A DNA stretch of 64,000 nucleotides from Neurospora tetraspora (lineage: Eukaryota > Ascomycota > Sordariomycetes > Sordariales > Sordariaceae). Below are positions 58,978 through 64,000 of the stretch, one piece after another (position 1 is the first letter of the stretch; each line of letters starts with the position of its first letter). A program made the translations under genes and the position numbers. The DNA lies in NCBI RefSeq assembly GCF_033439725.1, contig NW_026944384.1, positions 6,448,001 to 6,512,000 of the forward strand, written 5' to 3'. The notes below the pieces were generated by a model. That model was not told where the DNA came from. It was given only the letters and a program-made list of their open reading frames with translations, and made no database searches.

Positions 58978-59698
58978 GTGTACCTACCTTAGGATTGGAC
59001 GTGTTTATGTCTTGTGTCATGGCAAGAGATTGTGTCATTTTTTTCCTCTTCTTTTTTTCTCGGGACTGAGAGAAGGATAAGCTGAAGAGTGCAACGGAGT
59101 AGTAGGCAAAGGGAAAAGGGGAGAAAGATGTAGACTTAGAGGGGACAGTGTCATGCCTTAGCAGCCCAAGCTAGGGAGTCTGCTATCAGCTGTCATACCA
59201 ACTCAGGTCGTTGATTTGCAAGGTTCGAAAAGAAATCTCTTTGTAGTTGTTCATGTGGATTGAGATGGTGATATGCTGTCCTCTCCGGCATCGTCAGTTC
59301 GGGCCGGACTGGTGTTGGAGAAAAGGACTGGCTGGGCGTGCATGTGGGAAAATCCCGTCGGGGAGTTGGCGAACTTTTGGGGAAGCCCAGGTCGAGTGGG
59401 GCATGGACTTAGATGCAGCCTTAACAGATGGACACCAATTCTCTGTGGGCCAGTGATAAGACTGTAGCTTTACAACCTCTGGAGACCGGAACACCTTGAA
59501 CAGCTGCTGCGACCAGGAAAACAAAAGAGGTGAAAACAACTTACAATTTGCTCTGGTATCAATAATCACAGCCTTCATGTATCCATGCTTCTTTATCCCA
59601 TCATTACAATCCCTAAACAGCCCTCATCCTGAACCTGGACACCAACACGGGCACTCCCCCTCCTCCGCCTTCTCCCCCACCAAACTCCCCTCCAATCC
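58978..59698. other. converging 3' ends, no gene
   Basis: No gene, repeat or RNA supported. Confidence 0.4.
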
Positions 59699-60796
59699 CT
59701 AAAACATCAAACTTCCCAACATCACACCCCCCAACATCGGCGCCATCAACGGCAATCCCAACCCCCCTCCATACACGACCGGCCTCATCGGCCTCGCATA
59801 CGGCCCCTGCGGCCTCGCGTACCGCCCGCCTCCCATCGGGGACGGCCCACAATCATACCCACCACCATAGCCGAAACCATACATCGATCCCTCCGGCCTT
59901 AGATACCTACCGGGTGGCCCCGGCTGGCGCACATTCCCATTCGATCTATCCCTTTCGTAAAACACCTCCGACAACCAAGGCGTGAGAGGCTTAACGCCCG
60001 CTACGCCGGGGAACATATGCCCCGGTGGTTCGAGGTACAAATCGACGCCGTTGTCGTCTTTTCCCAGGAGTTGGGGACGAGAGGTTTCCATGGCTTTTTG
60101 CATCGCGCGTCGCAGGAGGAGGTGTTGCTGGAGGGCTTCGCGCTCGGCTTCTTCGCGGGCTGCGCGGGCTTCTACGCGTTCTGAATGGGTAGTCCCCGTG
60201 AGGGCGTCTTTGAGTTTGCGGCCCAAGGTCTTCTGCTCTTCGTCGTGGTCGTGTTGTTGTTGTTGCTGAGTCCGTTGCGGATGGGCATCTGCATGTGCTC
60301 CGGCTCGACGAGGCGAGCGAGGAGGTTGCGGGCTGTGGGCTCTAGAACCGGCACCTCTCGACGAGCCAGGGCGGGAATGACTATCCGGCCCAGGGTTGCG
60401 ATGTTTCAACTGCTCAATCCGATCGCGCTCGGCGGGAGGCAACGAGTTGAGAAAGTGCTCGTCGTCGTAGGGGTGGTGCCAGATGGAGCGGATGGGGTCG
60501 GCTTTGGTGTCGACGAAGAACTGGTGGTTGGTTTCGGGGTCGTAGGTGCGCACCCAACCTTCGGGCAAAGGGCGGAGCTCGTCTTCCATGCTAAGGCGGG
60601 TCGGCGTCGGGATGCCGTCGTGCCCGTGGTGGTGGTCGTCGCCGGGGACGTGGAGGAGGTTGTCGGTGTGTAGGTGGGCTTGTAGGCCGCCGCTCGTGCC
60701 CGGTCGTGAAGATGTGTCGCTGGTGCCGGGGCGAGAGGTGTTGGAGCTTGCCATGGCTTGCTCGTAGGAGGGCGGAGGTTCTTCGCAGTTTGACAT
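59699..60796 (-). CDS. WW-domain protein with PPxY motif and Gly/Tyr-rich tail (365 aa)
   Basis: Single exon starting MSNCEEPPPSYEQA. A PPxY ligand motif (PPPSY, residues 7-11) is followed by a WW domain (about 77-110: LPEGWVRTYDPETNHQFFVD with Trp81, second Trp106 and Pro109). The insertion between strands is slightly long for a WW domain. Then come Ser/Pro/Arg-rich and poly-Gln segments, a predicted helix of about 30 residues (AAREEAEREALQQH region), and a Gly/Pro/Tyr-rich C-terminus. WW domains bind PPxY, so self-association or competition with a Nedd4-type ligase is possible; this is inference. Proteins of this layout are widespread in Pezizomycotina but little characterised. Confidence 0.9.
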   Translation of the reverse strand: MSNCEEPPPSYEQAMASSNTSRPGTSDTSSRPGTSGGLQAHLHTDNLLHVPGDDHHHGHDGIPTPTRLSMEDELRPLPEGWVRTYDPETNHQFFVDTKADPIRSIWHHPYDDEHFLNSLPPAERDRIEQLKHRNPGPDSHSRPGSSRGAGSRAHSPQPPRSPRRAGAHADAHPQRTQQQQQHDHDEEQKTLGRKLKDALTGTTHSERVEARAAREEAEREALQQHLLLRRAMQKAMETSRPQLLGKDDNGVDLYLEPPGHMFPGVAGVKPLTPWLSEVFYERDRSNGNVRQPGPPGRYLRPEGSMYGFGYGGGYDCGPSPMGGGRYARPQGPYARPMRPVVYGGGLGLPLMAPMLGGVMLGSLMF

Positions 60797-61398
60797 TGTG
60801 TCGGTGTTGCTGATTACTGATGTAGGTTGTGGTTCTAGGTTCTAGGATCGAAATCCCAGTCTGAATATTGTCGATTGTTATATCGTAGGTAGATGAAGAG
60901 AGGTCGTGATGTTTATGCTCGGTTGACAGGTGCGTGTTTCCTCTCTTGGTCGGAGAGTTCGTTACGTCAGAAATCGTTACGTCAGAAATCAATACGTCAT
61001 TGTACGACGTGCCCGCAGTCGACAAACAAAGCGCCTGAGCTGCTGTCCTGCAAGTGTGTGCTATTTAGACTGTGCTGCGCTTAAATCTGCGCTAAGTCAG
61101 TACATTACAGCGCTCAACTGAGGACGCATGGGCATGTTCTGGGCTTAACTCACTCTCATTTTACTGCGTAGACGCAGACACTTACATAGCGTTTGAGCCC
61201 CATAAAATGACGAACGCCCAGGTAGTCATACAATGTCAACAAAATCATTTCATCTCAACCCAACACCGTGATGTTCCGCGTCAGCGATTCAACTGACGGG
61301 CCGGGCGATCAACAAAGTATAGTCTTCAATTGGGCGTCTCCACACACCTTATTTTAACGAACCACCATCAACACGACAACCAACGAGACACCTCACAA
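60797..61398. other. intergenic, with short CGTTACGTCAGAAATC direct repeats
   Basis: At 60959-60995 the unit CGTTACGTCAGAAATC occurs twice, and a related ACGTCAtt follows. TACGTCA resembles a CRE/ATF bZIP-binding site and lies about 170 nt upstream of the WW gene start. No gene. Confidence 0.5.
60959..60999. promoter_or_regulatory. cluster of three TACGTCA (CRE-like) sites
   Basis: Three TACGTCA copies lie within about 40 nt, spaced 15-16 nt apart, upstream of the - strand WW-domain gene. TACGTCA is the core recognised by ATF/CREB-type bZIP factors, so bZIP control is a reasonable inference. Confidence 0.5.
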
Positions 61399-62649
61399 TC
61401 ACAAATCCGACTCGCTAGCATACCCCGAATACCTCGGCTTCAACCTCCTGCTTGTTCTCCTGCCTGACCGACCATATCCTCCGCCATTAGTAATAACATC
61501 GTACACCCCTCCCCTATCCCTTCCTCTGTTCGTCCCCCGTTCCATGTCAATGGCCCTCGAAGCAACCTCCACACTCGCCCACCCGTCCTCGCTCGAGCTT
61601 CCATCCCCGGTGACCTGATCCCTGGTATATCTCACTCTGGTTCCATGACCTCGTTCACCAGAGATTGGGGCTGTTTCCACTCGCCTTGAGTTGGGAGTGT
61701 AGGTGGGCGGATGGCAATCGGCGCAGTAACCGTCTTTGTAGACGGTGGTCTTGATGAGACAACCCGGGCAGAGGGCATGCGATATTCCATTTCCATGTCC
61801 ACGGCCGCCGCGGGTTGAGTGACTGGCTTTCTCTACGGCTGTTGCGATGGGGAAGAGACCGGGTAAAGGAAGGGGAGACGGTGAGGGGTTGCGGGAGTGG
61901 GAAACAACACGGATGTGGGAGCGCGAGTGAGGGTGACGGTCGTGATGCCCGCCGCCGTGGTTGAGGTCCAGTCCCCTGTCAAGGTGATAGTGTTGGTCCC
62001 GATTGGGTGGAGGAAGAGGAGATGGTGAGGGATTTCCAGAGTGGGAGGTAATGCGGACGTGGGAGCGGCTGCGACCGTTGTTATCACGGCGAAGGTGGTG
62101 ATGCCGGTCGTCGAGTTCATGATCCAATTCCATGTTTCGTCGGCGAAGGTGATGATGCCGGTCCCGATCATGGTGCTCACGGTCTAGAGGGTCGCAGCGA
62201 TGACAATATCGGTCGCACCTTCGTCCGTCTATGGTCAGACTACAACCTGGGGCATTGAAAATGATGGAATTTGGGCCACGAGAAGAAGCTCCTGACCTGG
62301 GCTCCCGAATGTGGTCGTCGTGGTCTGGCAGAGAGAGCTTTGCATCACCGAAGTTCATGAACACCTCAACCGGGCGGTCGGAGCTCCTGAGCATGGTGGG
62401 AACGAGGCGGTTTGCTACATAGCTTCCCACTTGCCGGTTGAGGTCATGGCTGATGGTGTCATGGGGGCGGGCAATAGGGTTGTTGCGGCTGTTGATGATG
62501 AAAGGCCGAACGGTGGTGTAAGCCGGGCGGCCACGGCGCTCTTGCTTGGGGGCGTGGAGGGAGTGATATGGTTGGCGATGCGAGCTGGAGCTGGATCCAT
62601 AATCATCATGGCTGTCCTGGTAGTAGGAGGAGCTGCGAAGGTGAGCCAT
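61399..62649 (-). CDS. His/Asp/Arg-rich protein with two cysteine clusters (416 aa)
   Basis: Single exon starting MAHLRSSSYY. The first cluster is C136-x8-C145-x3-C149-x2-C152 (CDRYCHRC); the second is C294-x2-C297-x11-C309-x2-C312 (CPGC...CADC), a zinc-ribbon-like spacing. Between them lie HHDRDRHHHLRR-type repeats and a duplicated segment (SRSHVRITSHSGNPSPSPL at about 195 and SRSHIRVVSHSRNPSPSPL at about 243). The C-terminus is Arg/Gly-rich. It may bind metal or nucleic acid, but no known family is recognised. Confidence 0.78.
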   Translation of the reverse strand: MAHLRSSSYYQDSHDDYGSSSSSHRQPYHSLHAPKQERRGRPAYTTVRPFIINSRNNPIARPHDTISHDLNRQVGSYVANRLVPTMLRSSDRPVEVFMNFGDAKLSLPDHDDHIREPRSGASSRGPNSIIFNAPGCSLTIDGRRCDRYCHRCDPLDREHHDRDRHHHLRRRNMELDHELDDRHHHLRRDNNGRSRSHVRITSHSGNPSPSPLPPPNRDQHYHLDRGLDLNHGGGHHDRHPHSRSHIRVVSHSRNPSPSPLPLPGLFPIATAVEKASHSTRGGRGHGNGISHALCPGCLIKTTVYKDGYCADCHPPTYTPNSRRVETAPISGERGHGTRVRYTRDQVTGDGSSSEDGWASVEVASRAIDMERGTNRGRDRGGVYDVITNGGGYGRSGRRTSRRLKPRYSGYASESDL

Positions 62650-63568
62650 ACTGGTGACGCTGCCCTAGCTTGATGCGGTTAAGAAGAGAAGGGGAGTAAA
62701 GATGGATGGGTAGTGCTCGGTAGGACGGCCTCGAAAAACCAGGCAACCAGACCAAGGTTTAAGTAGTGAATCCCGAGAGCCTGGAAAGCTGCAAGTCATC
62801 CCTTGTTATTCTTCCCGTTCCGGATCAGGGTAAGCAAACCCGGCTCGCTTCGCCCAACAAGGCGTTGTTGGCTGCTCCCTTGGCGGATGCCCGGCATGGG
62901 TCGCACATTGCCCGGTCCAGCCCGAACAAGATGTTCATCAACGCATCCGAGAACCAGCCTGCCGGAAACCTGTCAATGCAGTGTAACTCGTTGTCCAGAG
63001 CCTTGTCAATTGACCTATCGCGCTTGCAGTTCGTCATCTGGAAGTTGTCGAGGGTGTGTACCATCACAGCGGAGGCTTGTATCCTCATAGGTGGCCGAAC
63101 GGTTGCGATGCATAGGGGCTTAGATATGATGCAAACAACTTCAAAGTAGACAGGTTGACGCAGCAAAGGCCGAAAGAGCGAGGTTTGCCCAGCTGGAGAT
63201 AGGGTTGCCTTGTAAGTTGACTATTCTGCCGTTTCGGGGTTGCTGACATATTTCGGCCTGCCCCGACAACAAGATTTGCACAATAAGGCTCATCAAATAC
63301 CATTAAGAGGGCACTCGGACACAGGGAAAAGGCAGATCGAGAATCTGATACGGGTGTTTTTTCTTGTTACTCGCAGTCGTATTTACAGGCACAGATAACA
63401 ACACATCATTTTCCGAGTCCAAGACCAACCAGCGATTATATCCTCCGAGTCAGACAGCCGTAAGTTACAAACTTCTTCCAAATTCCCATCATGTCATCCT
63501 TGAAAAGGTCGTCACCAACCCTCCCTCCCATTCGTCTTCCACCACTCCGTGTTTCCAGAACGGGCCAT
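62650..63568. other. intergenic, no gene supported
   Basis: Lies between the promoter of the gene above and the 3' end of hsp30. Overlapping frames on both strands near 62766-63166 are uninformative. Confidence 0.4.
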
Positions 63569-64000
63569 TCAACCCTGAATAGAAATCTTTTTGCTCCCCT
63601 TCTTCTCCGCCTTGGGCACCTTGATATTCAAAATTCCATTCTCAAACTTGGCCTCGACCTTCTCCTGATCAACATTGGTCGGGAAGGTAAACACCCTCCT
63701 AAACTCTCCATAGCTGCGCTCACTCACCCAGTACCTCGGACCGGGCTTGCTCTCGGCACTCTCATCCTTGCCGCTGGTATCCTTCTTCTCCTCCTTGCCC
63801 TGCTGCTGCTTGCTCTTATCCTTCTCCGAACCCTCAATCTTCTTGCTTTCGGTAGAGCTGCCCAGACGCAGGTTGGGGTCTCCCTCGGTACGGGTGCGCT
63901 CAACGCGCCCGGAGATGACGAGGGTGTGCGGATCGGTGAACTCGATTTCGACATTCTTGGGGTCCACGCCTGGCAGCTCGCCTTGGAGGGTGTAGGTCGA
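63569..64000 (-). CDS. hsp30: small heat shock protein, Hsp30/Hsp20 family (5' end outside window)
   Basis: The frame stays open to the window edge, so only the last 143 codons are present. They start inside the alpha-crystallin domain (GELPGVDPKNVEIEF, where the apparent frame start at 63967 is really a Val codon). The domain is interrupted by a highly charged Lys/Glu/Ser/Gln insertion (about 40 residues, EKDKSKQQQGKEEKKD region), a known hallmark of ascomycete Hsp30. It then resumes with FRRVFTFPTNVDQEKVEAKF, the GILNIKVPK motif and a short KKISIQG tail. These proteins are ATP-independent holdases, induced by heat or stress, acting in the cytosol as oligomers. The promoter with any heat-shock elements is not in the window. 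Confidence 0.92.
   Translation of the reverse strand, partial: STYTLQGELPGVDPKNVEIEFTDPHTLVISGRVERTRTEGDPNLRLGSSTESKKIEGSEKDKSKQQQGKEEKKDTSGKDESAESKPGPRYWVSERSYGEFRRVFTFPTNVDQEKVEAKFENGILNIKVPKAEKKGSKKISIQG

Noticed and set aside
1-64000. CRISPR array, bacterial operon or phage features
   Set aside because: Introns, RIP, LTR elements and eukaryotic tRNA structure show fungal nuclear DNA; no spaced repeat array was seen.

Overview
The window looks like nuclear DNA of a filamentous ascomycete, most likely a Sordariales species of the Neurospora/Sordaria type. The genes have short introns (about 55-170 nt) with GTRNGT donors and CTRAC-type branch sites. Two blocks (1 to about 4570, and 32209-39111) are extremely AT-rich retrotransposon remains full of stops, as expected from repeat-induced point mutation (RIP). 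The window closes on a fungal Hsp30-type small heat shock gene. The genus is inference.

Layout. 1-4570: wreck of a Ty1/copia element on the + strand. 4850-6.6k: a single-pass membrane protein gene. 6.6-12.05k: a long stretch without a convincing gene. 12.06-20.4k: three small genes sharing a CGH...PCxxC cysteine/histidine signature, an intron-containing tRNA, and a six-exon membrane protein gene on the - strand. 22.4-28.4k: a short-chain dehydrogenase, a HET-domain (heterokaryon incompatibility type) gene and an aldo-keto reductase. 32.2-39.1k: a copia element (- strand) with a second LTR element inserted in it; both keep perfect 5-bp target duplications. 40.9-42.7k: a glutamine-rich disordered protein behind a long CT-rich leader.

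43.4-55k is the unusual part. Two tandem copies of a small membrane/coiled-coil gene are followed by three tandem copies of a multi-pass membrane protein gene. These are a truncated relic carrying a hAT-like MITE, a copy broken by two TAG codons of the kind RIP makes, and an intact copy that has cleanly lost two introns. The intact - strand gene at 15.8-18.1k is a fourth member. 55.3-64k: a secreted-type FAD oxidoreductase, an acidic helical protein related to the C-terminal half of one CGH protein, a WW-domain protein, a His/Asp/Arg-rich protein with two cysteine clusters, and the partial hsp30.

Functional links between the genes are mostly not demonstrable from sequence. The strongest theme is repeated birth and death of lineage-specific membrane and cysteine/histidine protein families next to a HET gene, which suggests a fast-evolving accessory region. 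Exon models were built by matching splice signals, reading-frame phase and paralogue alignment by eye. For the membrane-protein family the exon phases and several exon lengths agree between copies.
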